Below the pieces are notes generated by a model that was given only the letters and a program-made list of their open reading frames with translations, ran no database searches and was not told the origin of the DNA. From a bacterium (GTDB lineage Bacteria > Acidobacteriota > Polarisedimenticolia > Polarisedimenticolales > Polarisedimenticolaceae), in contig JAAELQ010000239.1 in NCBI GenBank assembly GCA_024226515.1, positions 62,001 through 126,000 of the forward strand: a stretch of 64,000 bases of DNA. Direction: 5' to 3'. A program made the translations under genes and the position numbers. The first letter of the stretch is position 1; each line of letters starts with the position of its first letter. This document shows, piece by piece, positions 17,329 through 25,575 of this stretch.

Positions 17329-18623
17329 CGCACCCCTCCTGGAATCCCGTCCTCGTGACCGTCCGAATCCAGAATCGTATGCCGATACTCGCGGACTTCC
17401 TCGACGCCCCCGTGTGCGTGAAGGTTCGCATAGAGACGTCTGAGATGCGCGAGTCGGTGTCGTTCTCCCGACGCATCACCTGTACGCCGGGCGAGCCGAT
17501 GAAGCAACCACTCCGCGCGGAATACGGTGAGCGTGTGACCGCGCGGTTTGGCGATCCGCATGGCCTCGCCCGCAAGTCGGCGAACATCTTCGACTCGATT
17601 GTCCTCGATGTCCACCTTGCCGAGCTCGACCAGCCAGTACGCTTCCGACGCACTCACGTTGTACTTGCGCGACAGCTCGACCGCGTGAACCATGCGTCGG
17701 CGTGCCTGCTCGCGATGGCCCAGGCCGAGCAAGCAGGTGCCGATGTTGCCCTCGACGTGGATCTCGTGGTTGTGGTCGCCCGCCTGGCGCACCAGCGTTC
17801 CGGCCTGCAGATAGGCCTGGCGCGCCTCCTCGAACTTGCCCCAGGACTCGAGGATCACGCCCATCTCGATCCAGGCCATGCCCTGCAGCTTGGGTCCCAG
17901 CGTGCGGCTCAGTTCGACCGCGCGTTCGGCCATGTCGCGCGCCAGCGGGCGCAGGCCCCGCTGCTCCAGCAGCGACGCCAGCACGATGTAGGCGCGGGCC
18001 TGAATCTCGGGCTCGTCCTCGGCGAGGGAAACCGCGCGCTCGGCGGCCGAGCGCGCGGCGGTGAGCGCTCCGAGGTGTCGCAGCGCCGCAGCGCGCTGGA
18101 TCTCGATCTGCGCCGACTTGATCCTGCCCAGGCGCTCGTCGTGCGGCGGGTCGAGCTCGAGCAGCTTGATGATCGTGTCGTAGGTCGTCAGGGCGCTGCG
18201 GTAGTCGCCGGTCCAGAAGCACTGCTGCGCGCGCTCGTCGAGCAGGTCGGCATCGAATCCGGCCAGGTCGGGCGGCAGGCTCGTCGGAAGGTCGACGTGC
18301 TCGAAGATCTCCAGCGGCTCGACGTGCAGCGCTCGCGAGAGCGCGACCGTGGCCTCGAGCCCCGGCAGGTGGTGTCCGCGCTCGATCAGGCTGACCATCG
18401 CGCGCGAGATCTGCCCCGAATGACCGCGTGTCAGCGCCGCGACCTCGGCCTGGCTGAGCTGCTGCGACTCCCTGGCCTTGCGGAAGATCGAGCCGACGGT
18501 CTGCGCCGTCGGATTGCCGGAGGCAGAGGGGTTGCCCTGGGCACCGTTGCCCTTGCCGCTCCGCCGTTTCGCGGGACGCCGGGTCTCGTGGGCCGACTCC
18601 TGTCCCCCTCGCCGCTCAGGCAT
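17325..18623 (-). CDS. XRE-type HTH regulator with C-terminal TPR array
   Basis: 432 residues. After a basic, low-complexity N-terminus (1-40) comes an HTH_XRE domain (about 43-105: FRKARESQQLSQAEVAALTRGHSGQISRAMVSLIERGHHLPGLEATVALSRAL) and then about 300 residues of helical tetratricopeptide repeats. This architecture is shared by Rgg/PlcR-like and NprR-like sensors, in which TPRs bind a small signal and release the HTH; whether a peptide is sensed here is unknown. It is translationally coupled to the secreted protein at 16432-17328. Confidence 0.85.
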   Translation of the reverse strand: MPERRGGQESAHETRRPAKRRSGKGNGAQGNPSASGNPTAQTVGSIFRKARESQQLSQAEVAALTRGHSGQISRAMVSLIERGHHLPGLEATVALSRALHVEPLEIFEHVDLPTSLPPDLAGFDADLLDERAQQCFWTGDYRSALTTYDTIIKLLELDPPHDERLGRIKSAQIEIQRAAALRHLGALTAARSAAERAVSLAEDEPEIQARAYIVLASLLEQRGLRPLARDMAERAVELSRTLGPKLQGMAWIEMGVILESWGKFEEARQAYLQAGTLVRQAGDHNHEIHVEGNIGTCLLGLGHREQARRRMVHAVELSRKYNVSASEAYWLVELGKVDIEDNRVEDVRRLAGEAMRIAKPRGHTLTVFRAEWLLHRLARRTGDASGERHRLAHLRRLYANLHAHGGVEEVREYRHTILDSDGHEDGIPGGVR

Positions 18624-18730
18624 CCTCTTGACCCCCCTTCTCTAGCAAATTGTACCGGCATAGACGATGTTTCACGTCTTTTTTCATAAAACCCCAAAAA
18701 GATCGAAAACGTATCTAAGTGCAATAATTG

Positions 18731-18756
18731 CAGTCGCTTGCCACCTCTGGCGACTG
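18731..18756. promoter_or_regulatory. Operator-like inverted repeat between divergent genes
   Basis: CAGTCGC and GCGACTG flank 12 bases in the AT-rich spacer between the XRE-TPR regulator and the CBS gene; a TATGAT hexamer (18769-18774) lies just downstream toward the CBS gene. A regulator site is plausible but only the symmetry is seen. Confidence 0.35.
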
Positions 18757-18796
18757 TGTTCACTGGGTTATGATGGGCCCGAGCAAGGAGTCCCTC

Positions 18797-19255
18797 ATGC
18801 GCGTCGACGAGTTGATGACCCGCAACGTCATGACCTGCCGGCCGGGCGATCCACTGTCCGTGGCGGCCGACATCATGTGGCGTCACGACTGCGGCGCCGT
18901 CCCGGTCGTGGACGGCAAGCGGCGCGTTCTGGGCATGCTCACCGACCGTGACATCTGCATGGCCACGTGGATGGAAGGCGCGCCGGCGCACGAGCTGCCG
19001 GCGACCCTGCCGATGAGCCGCGTCGTCTGGTCCTGCCGCAACACGCACTCGCTAGCGGAGGTCGTCGCGATCCTGCGCAAGCATCGGGTCCGGCGCCTGC
19101 CCGTGCTGGACGCCGAGGACCGGCTGGTCGGCATCGTCACGGTCAACGACATCGCCCGCCTGGCGGGCCGCAAGGGGAAGGGGCGCAAGGCCGGGGTCAC
19201 CGACGCCCAGCTACGCAAGACGGTCGCCGCGCTCGGCGAGCCGCGCGGTCTGTAA
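18797..19255 (+). CDS. CBS-domain pair protein
   Basis: 152 residues; AAGGAG precedes the ATG at 18797. Two CBS motifs form one Bateman module: MRVDELMTRNVMTCRPGDPLSVAADIMWRHDCGAVPVVDGKRRVLGMLTDRDI and the second around NTHSLAEVVAILRKHRVRRLPVLDAEDRLVGIVTVNDIARLA. CBS pairs bind adenosyl nucleotides and act as energy sensors. No effector domain is attached and the C-terminus is short and basic, so it probably acts on a partner or stands alone. Confidence 0.88.
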   Translation: MRVDELMTRNVMTCRPGDPLSVAADIMWRHDCGAVPVVDGKRRVLGMLTDRDICMATWMEGAPAHELPATLPMSRVVWSCRNTHSLAEVVAILRKHRVRRLPVLDAEDRLVGIVTVNDIARLAGRKGKGRKAGVTDAQLRKTVAALGEPRGL

Positions 19256-19347
19256 GACCGCATCGCGGGTTTGTTCGATCGCGCCGATCGACGTACACGA
19301 CCCGGTGGGCCATCGAGTCGATCGCCGGGTCGACGGGGAGGTCACCG

Positions 19348-19971
19348 ATGCGAATCGAACACAGTACCGTCCGTATCATTCTCTTGTTCGCCGTCTTCGT
19401 GTTGACGGCCGCAGCGGCCGCCGCACAGCCGGTGTGCGATGTCGCCGTGGAGGGGGAGGCCAACGGGGCGATCGGCTTCCCCGGCGAATGCCTCCCCGAC
19501 GATCAGTGTCCGGACTTTGCTCTCGAGCGCGCGCAGGAAGTCGTCTGTCCCACGTCTTGGTACTTCGCCGTGGGCAACGCCGCGGCGCAATGCCCGGCGG
19601 GAAGTTGCAGCTCCGGGGCGCCGTGTCGCATCGACCCGGCCTCGATCCCGATCTTCTCGCTCGACGACTGCGTGTCGCGCTGCACTTTCTTTCCGCCGCC
19701 GAGCTTTCCGGTGTGCGGTGGGCGCTACACGGGGGACTATCGCTGCATCTGCCCTGAGGACATCACGGCCGTGACCGGAGCGTGCTTCGTGACAAACACT
19801 CTGTGCCTGGAGACGACGCTCGACATCTGCGTCCAGTCCGGCTTCGACTACGCCGGCGACGGCTCGGATTGCAGCACGGCGGTGGTGCCCGCGTCCAACG
19901 GCTGGCTTCTCGCGGCGTTGGCGACAGCGCTCGTCGGCATGGGCTACTTCGTCTTCCGCAGGATCGTGTAG
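19348..19971 (+). CDS. Secreted Cys-rich protein with C-terminal sorting-signal-like tail
   Basis: 207 residues; GGGGAGG precedes the ATG. Signal peptide to about residue 27 (AAAAAAQP). The mature part carries about 20 cysteines in short loops (for example CPAGSCSSGAPC and CVSRCTFFPPPSFPVC), suggesting a disulfide-stabilised extracellular domain. The C-terminus reads VPASNGW, then a hydrophobic helix LLAALATALVGMGYFVF, then RRIV, the tripartite layout of IPTL/PEP-CTERM-type tails handled by exosortase-like systems. An exosortase-type polysaccharide locus sits at 58-64 kb. No domain family recognised. Its last 28 bases overlap the opposite gene. Confidence 0.7.
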   Translation: MRIEHSTVRIILLFAVFVLTAAAAAAQPVCDVAVEGEANGAIGFPGECLPDDQCPDFALERAQEVVCPTSWYFAVGNAAAQCPAGSCSSGAPCRIDPASIPIFSLDDCVSRCTFFPPPSFPVCGGRYTGDYRCICPEDITAVTGACFVTNTLCLETTLDICVQSGFDYAGDGSDCSTAVVPASNGWLLAALATALVGMGYFVFRRIV

Positions 19972-21221
19972 CACGGCGGCGTCAGGTAGAGGTTGCTCGC
20001 GATCCGGCCGAAGATCAGCGCCAGGGCGGCCGCGCTGACGCCGGGCCACGAACCGTGGCGAATGGCCAGCGACAGCGCGACGACCACCGTTCCGACCTCG
20101 AGCAGGGTCGCGGCCGTGATCGGTGACGTGCGCCTGCCGTGCACGAGCACCGCGCGCTGCATCGAGAGCAGAACGGAAAGCGCGGGAAGCACGGCCAGGA
20201 TGCGCGTCGGCCCCATGGCGAAGCCCGCGAGCTCCTCGCTGAGCCCGGAGAGCCGTACGAAGTACAACTCCGACAGCGGCGTGAACGCGATCAGGGTCAG
20301 ACCGAACGAGGCGCCGAGCGCCAGCCACACCGCAAAACCGAGCACCTGCGAGGCGTCGTACTCCGCGTCGGAGAGCCGCGCGATGGCGACCTCCTGATAC
20401 GACAGTCCGACCGAGCGAAAAACGAACGACAGCGAATGCACGACCGGCATCACGGCCAGCGACTCCAGCGGATCGCGCGCGTGCCCGAGAAAGAAGGTCA
20501 CGATCGGGTGGAGGGCCAGCCCGATCAGCGATGTCGTCGCAAGCGGCCAGTAGAAGGCCGCGATGCGTCCGTAGGTCAACGGCGGCGCGGCGCCGCGCGG
20601 CTCGAGCAGCAGATCGGCGACCGTCCAGCGAGCCATCCAGCGGCTGGCGACCGCCTCGGCCAGCACGCCGCATGACAGCGCCGCCGCTCCGACCAGCGCG
20701 CCGGCGACGCCGGCGGTGTACAGCAACAGCGCCGTGAGGCTCATCGTCGTCAGGCGCAGGATCGTCCCGTAGGCCACTCGACCGGTCCGTCCGCCGCGAA
20801 TCAGCAGCCCCTGATAGAAGCGACGGTAGCCGATCGCGGCGGGCCAGGGCAGCAGCAGCGCGACCGCGAGGCGGGTCAGCCCGGCCACCTCGGGGCTCAG
20901 GCCGATCGCGCGCCGGGCGAAGAGCGTCCACAGCGGAGTGGCGACGAGCAGCACCAGCCCCAGCGTGACGGCCGCGCTGAGCAGGTAGGCAAAGCGGCGC
21001 AGTCGCCGAAACGAGTCACGATCCTCGACGAGCGCCGTCGAGGCACTGAGCATCATGATGACCGGCGCCTCGAGCAGCAGAGCGGTCGCGAAGGCCACGC
21101 CGAACGCCGCGAGGTTCGGTTTGGGCTCGGCCAGCCGCGCGATGATCGCGGCGAGGAACGGACCCTCGATCGACATCATCAGCCAGGTGGCGGCCAGCGG
21201 ATACCACTGGCGGAGGAGCAT
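19944..21221 (-). CDS. MOP/MATE-superfamily multispanning membrane protein
   Basis: 425 residues counting from the ATG at 21221; a TTG at 21245 is possible but falls in a repeat motif. About twelve hydrophobic helices in two halves. Phrases such as AIGYRRFYQGLLIRGGRTGRVAYGTILRL and FYWPLATTSLIGLALHPIVTFFLG recall the ANK (progressive ankylosis) branch of the multidrug/oligosaccharidyl-lipid/polysaccharide flippase superfamily more than classical MATE pumps; this is from memory of the pattern, not an alignment. Likely an inner-membrane exporter of unknown substrate. Confidence 0.65.
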   Translation of the reverse strand: MLLRQWYPLAATWLMMSIEGPFLAAIIARLAEPKPNLAAFGVAFATALLLEAPVIMMLSASTALVEDRDSFRRLRRFAYLLSAAVTLGLVLLVATPLWTLFARRAIGLSPEVAGLTRLAVALLLPWPAAIGYRRFYQGLLIRGGRTGRVAYGTILRLTTMSLTALLLYTAGVAGALVGAAALSCGVLAEAVASRWMARWTVADLLLEPRGAAPPLTYGRIAAFYWPLATTSLIGLALHPIVTFFLGHARDPLESLAVMPVVHSLSFVFRSVGLSYQEVAIARLSDAEYDASQVLGFAVWLALGASFGLTLIAFTPLSELYFVRLSGLSEELAGFAMGPTRILAVLPALSVLLSMQRAVLVHGRRTSPITAATLLEVGTVVVALSLAIRHGSWPGVSAAALALIFGRIASNLYLTPPCYTILRKTK

Positions 21222-21230
21222 CAAGAAGCG

Positions 21231-21294
21231 AGGGGTCTGACCCAAGTTGCAAGTTCTACCGACGCGGAAGGTCCACGATTGGGGTCTGACCCCT
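21231..21294. repeat. Two copies of GGGGTCTGACCC palindromic motif
   Basis: Copies at 21231-21243 (AGGGGTCTGACCC) and 21281-21294 (GGGGTCTGACCCCT) lie 50 bases apart in the spacer between the MOP-type gene and the ECF sigma gene. The second is a near-perfect palindrome. A third, degenerate copy is at 23829-23843. Confidence 0.75.
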
Positions 21295-21433
21295 CACCTT
21301 ATCTTGTTCGCTTCCTCTCTGCCCGACGTTGGGATAGAGCATGGAGAGGTTCCACGCGACTGCGGGGCATGTGTCCGCTCGGATTCCGCCCGAACCCGTC
21401 TATCATGTGGGGGCTCCGGGCCGAGTTCGAACC

Positions 21434-22036
21434 ATGAGCGATCCGCAATCCGACAACCGGCAGTCGCCGTCGACGGCCGAGGCGTCCGTGCAGTTGATCC
21501 TGCGCGCGCGCGGCGGGGATCGCCGTGCGCTCGAGAGCCTGTTCCGGCGCTACGTGCCGGCCATGCGCCGCTGGGCGGCCGGCCGGCTGCCGCGCTGGAC
21601 GCGAGACATGCTCGATACCGACGACCTGATCCAGGACACGTTGCTGCGCACCTGTCGCCGGCTCGAGAGCTTCGAGCCACGCCACGACGGTGCGCTCGAG
21701 GCCTACCTCAGGCAGGCGCTGCGCAATCGGATTGCCGACGAGGTACGCCGGATGCTCCGCCGGGGGCCGACGGAGGAGCTGTCCCCCGCGGAGCCCTCGC
21801 CTGAAGCGTCCCCGCTGGAGGAGGCGATCGGCAGCCAGATGCTGGCGCGCTACGAGGGGGCGTTGCAGAAGCTGAGCGAGGACGAGCGCCGGGCGGTGGT
21901 CGCACGGGTCGAGATGGGCAAGGACTACGCGGAGATCGCCCGCGACCTCGGGAAACCCACGGCCGACGCTGCGCGTATGGCCGTCAGCCGCGCGCTGTTG
22001 CGCGTGGCGCGCGAGATGGGACATGGACGACGATAA
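21434..22036 (+). CDS. ECF-type RNA polymerase sigma factor
   Basis: 200 residues from the ATG at 21434. Region 2 (LESLFRRYVPAMRRWA...MLDTDDLIQDTLLRTCRRLESFEPRHDGALEAYLRQALRNRIADEVRR) and region 4 (LSEDERRAVVARVEMGKDYAEIARDLGKPTADAARMAVSRALLRVA) are present; no C-terminal extension. It overlaps the following Ser/Thr kinase by 14 bases. ECF factors without a membrane anti-sigma but with an adjacent kinase are a known arrangement in which phosphorylation probably controls the sigma factor. Confidence 0.9.
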   Translation: MSDPQSDNRQSPSTAEASVQLILRARGGDRRALESLFRRYVPAMRRWAAGRLPRWTRDMLDTDDLIQDTLLRTCRRLESFEPRHDGALEAYLRQALRNRIADEVRRMLRRGPTEELSPAEPSPEASPLEEAIGSQMLARYEGALQKLSEDERRAVVARVEMGKDYAEIARDLGKPTADAARMAVSRALLRVAREMGHGRR

Positions 22037-23822
22037 GGCGTTGAGCAAGCTGGCCGGCGAGGTCTCCGACGGGACGCCCGTCGACTGGGACGACGCCGAG
22101 CGCCGCGCGGACGGTGAGGCGCAGCGCGGGGTCGTACGCAACCTGCGTCTGCTGGAGAGCGTGGCTCGCGCGCATCGCTCGCAGTCCGCCGGCCGCGACC
22201 CGCTGGGCATGACCGGTTCGGTCCGAGCCGCGGAGCTGCGCCCGGACGTCTCGATCGAGGAGACGATCCAGGGGGATCCCGAGCACGGCCTGCGCTGGGG
22301 CGGCCTCGAGATCCGCGAACGGATCGGCGCGGGAGCCTTCGGCGACGTCTACCGCGCGTGGGACCCGAACCTCGATCGCGAGGTCGCGCTGAAACTGCTC
22401 AAGCCGGGTCCTTCCGCCCTGGAGAGCGTGGCCTCGACCGTGATCCGCGAGGGGCGTTTGCTGGCCCGGGTGGCGCATCCGAACGTCGTGACCGTCCACG
22501 GCGCCGAGGTGCACGACGATCGCGTCGGCGTCTGGATGGAGTTCGTGCCGGGCCAATCGCTGGAGGAGCTCCTGACGGCGCAGGGAGCATTCGGCGAGCG
22601 CGAGGCGGCATCGATCGGGATCGATCTGTGTCGCGCGCTGGCGGCCGTGCACCGGGCCGGGCTGGTGCATCGCGACATCAAGGGCCGCAACGTGATGCGC
22701 GAGCAGGGCGGGCGCATCTTGCTGATGGACTTCGGCGCGGGTCTCGACCTGACGGCCGGCGAGGCCTCGCGCGAGCGCAGTATCTCGGGCACGCCGATGT
22801 ACATCGCGCCGGAGATCTTCGCCGGCGCCGACGCCTCGCCGCGGAGCGACATCTACAGCCTGGGTGTGTTGTTGTTCCATCTGGTGACGGCACGCTTCCC
22901 GTTCGATGCCGGCTCGCTGGACGAGCTCGTAGACAAGAAGGCTCGGCACGAGCAGCGGCTGTTGCGCGACGCGCGCCCCGATCTGGCGCCGGGCTTCGTG
23001 CAGGTCGTGGAAAAGGCGATGTCGAGCGATCCCGCGGCGCGCTACGCGTCGGTGGGCCGGATGGAGCGTGACCTGCTCTCGGCAATCGGAGCCGAGCGCG
23101 AGGACGGCGCGGCTCCCGTCCGACCGCTGTGGTCGCGACCGTGGGCCTGGGCCTCCGGCGTCGTCCTGCTGAGCCTGGTCGTGGCGTCGCTCGCGCTGGT
23201 CCAGCGCGGCGGGAAGGTGCCGCAGGTCGCCGAGGAGAGGCTGTCTCCCGTTGCTGCGATCGACGCGAGCTATGAGGTCCGCGCCGCGGTCGTTCGTCTC
23301 GAATCGGAAGGGAGGCGTGAGGCGCTGTCGTCGGGCGCCAGACTCCGCCTCGGGGACCGGCTCGCGGTCGAGTTCCACGCCTCGCGCGAGCTGTGGGTCT
23401 ACGTGATCAACGAGGACGAGCAGGGCCGCGCGTTCGTGCTGTTCCCGCTCCCCGGTCTGGAGCTGCAGAACCCGCTGCCCGCCGACTCGACCCGCACGCT
23501 GCCCGGCCGCCGGGACGGGAAGCCGCTCTCCTGGGTCGTCGACACCCCCGGCGGCAAGGAGCACCTGCTGATCCTGGCCAGCCCGACGCGTCAGATCGAG
23601 TTCGAGGCGGAGATGAACTTGATCGATCGCGCGAAAACCGACGATGTCGCGGTGAGCATGACCGACGGCGCGAAGAGCCGGATCCGCGGAATTGGCGGCC
23701 TCGCCCCGGTGCCCGGCACGACACGATCCGATCGCCTGTTCGACATGGCGCGACAGCTCGCCGGCGCGACCGAGGTCGTCGAGGGTGTCTGGCTGCGACA
23801 GATCGAGCTCGAGAATCCATGA
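22023..23822 (+). CDS. Membrane Ser/Thr protein kinase with DUF4384-like sensor domain
   Basis: 599 residues. A 95-residue N-terminal region precedes a Hanks-type kinase: glycine loop GAGAFG (102-107), Lys124, HRDIK (216-220), DFG (236-238), TPMYIAPE. One transmembrane helix (about 383-403) follows, then an exported part whose 440-520 region (LWVYVINEDEQGRAFVLFPLPGLELQNPLPA) matches DUF4384. The catalytic set is complete, so it should be active. Overlap with the ECF sigma gene suggests a signal-to-sigma relay from the periplasm. Confidence 0.92.
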   Translation: MDDDKALSKLAGEVSDGTPVDWDDAERRADGEAQRGVVRNLRLLESVARAHRSQSAGRDPLGMTGSVRAAELRPDVSIEETIQGDPEHGLRWGGLEIRERIGAGAFGDVYRAWDPNLDREVALKLLKPGPSALESVASTVIREGRLLARVAHPNVVTVHGAEVHDDRVGVWMEFVPGQSLEELLTAQGAFGEREAASIGIDLCRALAAVHRAGLVHRDIKGRNVMREQGGRILLMDFGAGLDLTAGEASRERSISGTPMYIAPEIFAGADASPRSDIYSLGVLLFHLVTARFPFDAGSLDELVDKKARHEQRLLRDARPDLAPGFVQVVEKAMSSDPAARYASVGRMERDLLSAIGAEREDGAAPVRPLWSRPWAWASGVVLLSLVVASLALVQRGGKVPQVAEERLSPVAAIDASYEVRAAVVRLESEGRREALSSGARLRLGDRLAVEFHASRELWVYVINEDEQGRAFVLFPLPGLELQNPLPADSTRTLPGRRDGKPLSWVVDTPGGKEHLLILASPTRQIEFEAEMNLIDRAKTDDVAVSMTDGAKSRIRGIGGLAPVPGTTRSDRLFDMARQLAGATEVVEGVWLRQIELENP

Positions 23823-23828
23823 AGACGC

Positions 23829-23843
23829 AAGGGGTCTGACTCC
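23829..23843. repeat. Third, degenerate GGGGTCTGAC motif
   Basis: AAGGGGTCTGACTCC lies between the convergent stops of the kinase and the D-aminoacylase-like gene and shares its left half with the two copies at 21231-21294. Confidence 0.6.
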
Positions 23844-23850
23844 GCCTCGC

Positions 23851-25575
23851 TCAGCGGGCACGAAGAACGTGGCCGTGGACGCCGCCGACGTAGGTCCCGC
23901 TCTCGACGGCGACGTTGCCGTTGATCACGACCCAGGAGACCGCCTCGGCGGGGCGCCGCGGTCGGTCCCAGGTCGAGCGGTCCATCACACGATCGGCATC
24001 GAAGACGACGAGGTCGGCGGGCAGCCCGACGGCGATCCGGCCCCGGTCGCCGAGACCGACGAGCTCCGCCGGGTAGGCCGTCATGCGCTGCACCAGTCGT
24101 TCGAGCGGCATCAGCTCGCGCTCGCGGCTGAGCCGCAGGGCGCGGGCGAAGGCGCCCGAGTGCGCCGGATGGGGCGCACCGCGGCCGTAGTCCTCCGCAT
24201 CGGAGACGACGGCCGCCGCAGGATGGCGCAGGATCGACAGCAGCCGCTCGATCTCGTCGTCGTCGCCCGAGATCTCGCCGACGAGCTGGCCGACCTGGCC
24301 CCGCTCGTCGTGCATCAGCTGCGCGACGACGTCGAACGGATGTTGACCACGCTCGGCCGCGATACCGGCGAGCGTCCGGCCCACCAGCCCGGCGGAACGC
24401 TCCGTGGCGACGCTGGCCACCCGGATGCCGTCCCAGCCCACGGCGCCGACGAGGTTGTGCGGCCAGCCGCCCGGCTGCCAGGGCGGCCACTGCGGCACGC
24501 GCCGCTCGAGCTCGTCGCGCATGCGCGCGCGATCGGTGGGGTCCTGCAGCCGCTGCAACAAACGGTCGACACCGCCCTCGAGCGACCACGGGGGGAAGAT
24601 CGCCGACATCATCGTCGCCGCGCGCGTGTAGACGAACACGTCGTGGCTCAGCGCCAGCCCCTCGGCACGCGCGGCGTCCTCCAGGGCCAGGACGCGGTCG
24701 ATCTCCGGCCAGAAGCGCCGACCGACCGCCTCGAGGTGCGAGTGGTGCACGCGCGCGCCGCTCCTGCGCGCGATATCGATCAACTCCTCGGTGGCCGGGA
24801 TCAGCATCTCGGACGAGCCGCGCACGTGCGCGGTGACGAGACGGTCGCGTCGCGCGACGACCGACGCCAGGTCGACGAGCTCGTCCGTGTCGCTGAACAT
24901 GCCCGGCGGGTAGATCAACCCGGAGGAGAGGCCGAACGCACCCTCGTCGAGCGAGCGCTCGAGCCGCTCCCGCATCGCGGCCAGCCGTGTCGCGTCGGGA
25001 GCCCCGGGACTCAGTCCCATGGCCGAGATGCGCAGCGGACCGTGCGGTACGAGCGTCGCGACGTTCAGCACGACGCCGCCCGCGTCGAGACGCTCGAGGT
25101 ATTGCCCGGTGGTCCAGGCCTCGGTCGCTACGCCGTCCGGGGTCATCCAGCCGTTGACCGCGGACAGGATCCCGGCAGCCTCTGTGTCCGCCGGGGCGAC
25201 GCCCAGCCCGCAGTTGCCGACGACCACGGTCGTGACGCCCTGCGCGATCTTCGCCCGCAGCAACTCCTGCTGCCGCGCCGTGTCGGCGAGCAGGATCAGG
25301 TCCGCGTGCGAGTGCATGTCGACGAAGCCGGGGGCCAGGACCTGACCCGAGGCATCGATCGTGCGCTGCGCCTCGACGTGCGCCAGATCGCCGATGGCCT
25401 GGATACGCCCGTCCACCAGCGCCACGTCGGCCTCGCGCGGCACGTCGCCGCTGCCGTCGAGCAGCAGCGCGCCGACGATCAGCAGGTCGACCGGATGCGC
25501 CGCGTCGCCGCCGCAGGAGACAGCCGGGATCAGCCCCAGCAGGCACAGCAGCGCGATCGGGCAGCGGCGGGTCAC
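23851..25575 (-). CDS. D-aminoacylase-like amidohydrolase lipoprotein
   Basis: 574 residues from a GTG. A lipoprotein signal ends at AVSC (about residue 21). The amidohydrolase fold shows PGFVDMHSHADL (first metal-binding His-x-His), GNCGLGVAP, SSGLIYPPG, HVRGSS and HHSHLEA, and an end strand DLVVFDAD; this is the N-acyl-D-amino-acid deacylase group. Such enzymes hydrolyse N-acyl-D-amino acids; as a lipoprotein it would act in the periplasm. GTGA overlap with the upstream TPR/FG-GAP lipoprotein gene indicates co-translation. Confidence 0.85.
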   Translation of the reverse strand: MTRRCPIALLCLLGLIPAVSCGGDAAHPVDLLIVGALLLDGSGDVPREADVALVDGRIQAIGDLAHVEAQRTIDASGQVLAPGFVDMHSHADLILLADTARQQELLRAKIAQGVTTVVVGNCGLGVAPADTEAAGILSAVNGWMTPDGVATEAWTTGQYLERLDAGGVVLNVATLVPHGPLRISAMGLSPGAPDATRLAAMRERLERSLDEGAFGLSSGLIYPPGMFSDTDELVDLASVVARRDRLVTAHVRGSSEMLIPATEELIDIARRSGARVHHSHLEAVGRRFWPEIDRVLALEDAARAEGLALSHDVFVYTRAATMMSAIFPPWSLEGGVDRLLQRLQDPTDRARMRDELERRVPQWPPWQPGGWPHNLVGAVGWDGIRVASVATERSAGLVGRTLAGIAAERGQHPFDVVAQLMHDERGQVGQLVGEISGDDDEIERLLSILRHPAAAVVSDAEDYGRGAPHPAHSGAFARALRLSRERELMPLERLVQRMTAYPAELVGLGDRGRIAVGLPADLVVFDADRVMDRSTWDRPRRPAEAVSWVVINGNVAVESGTYVGGVHGHVLRAR

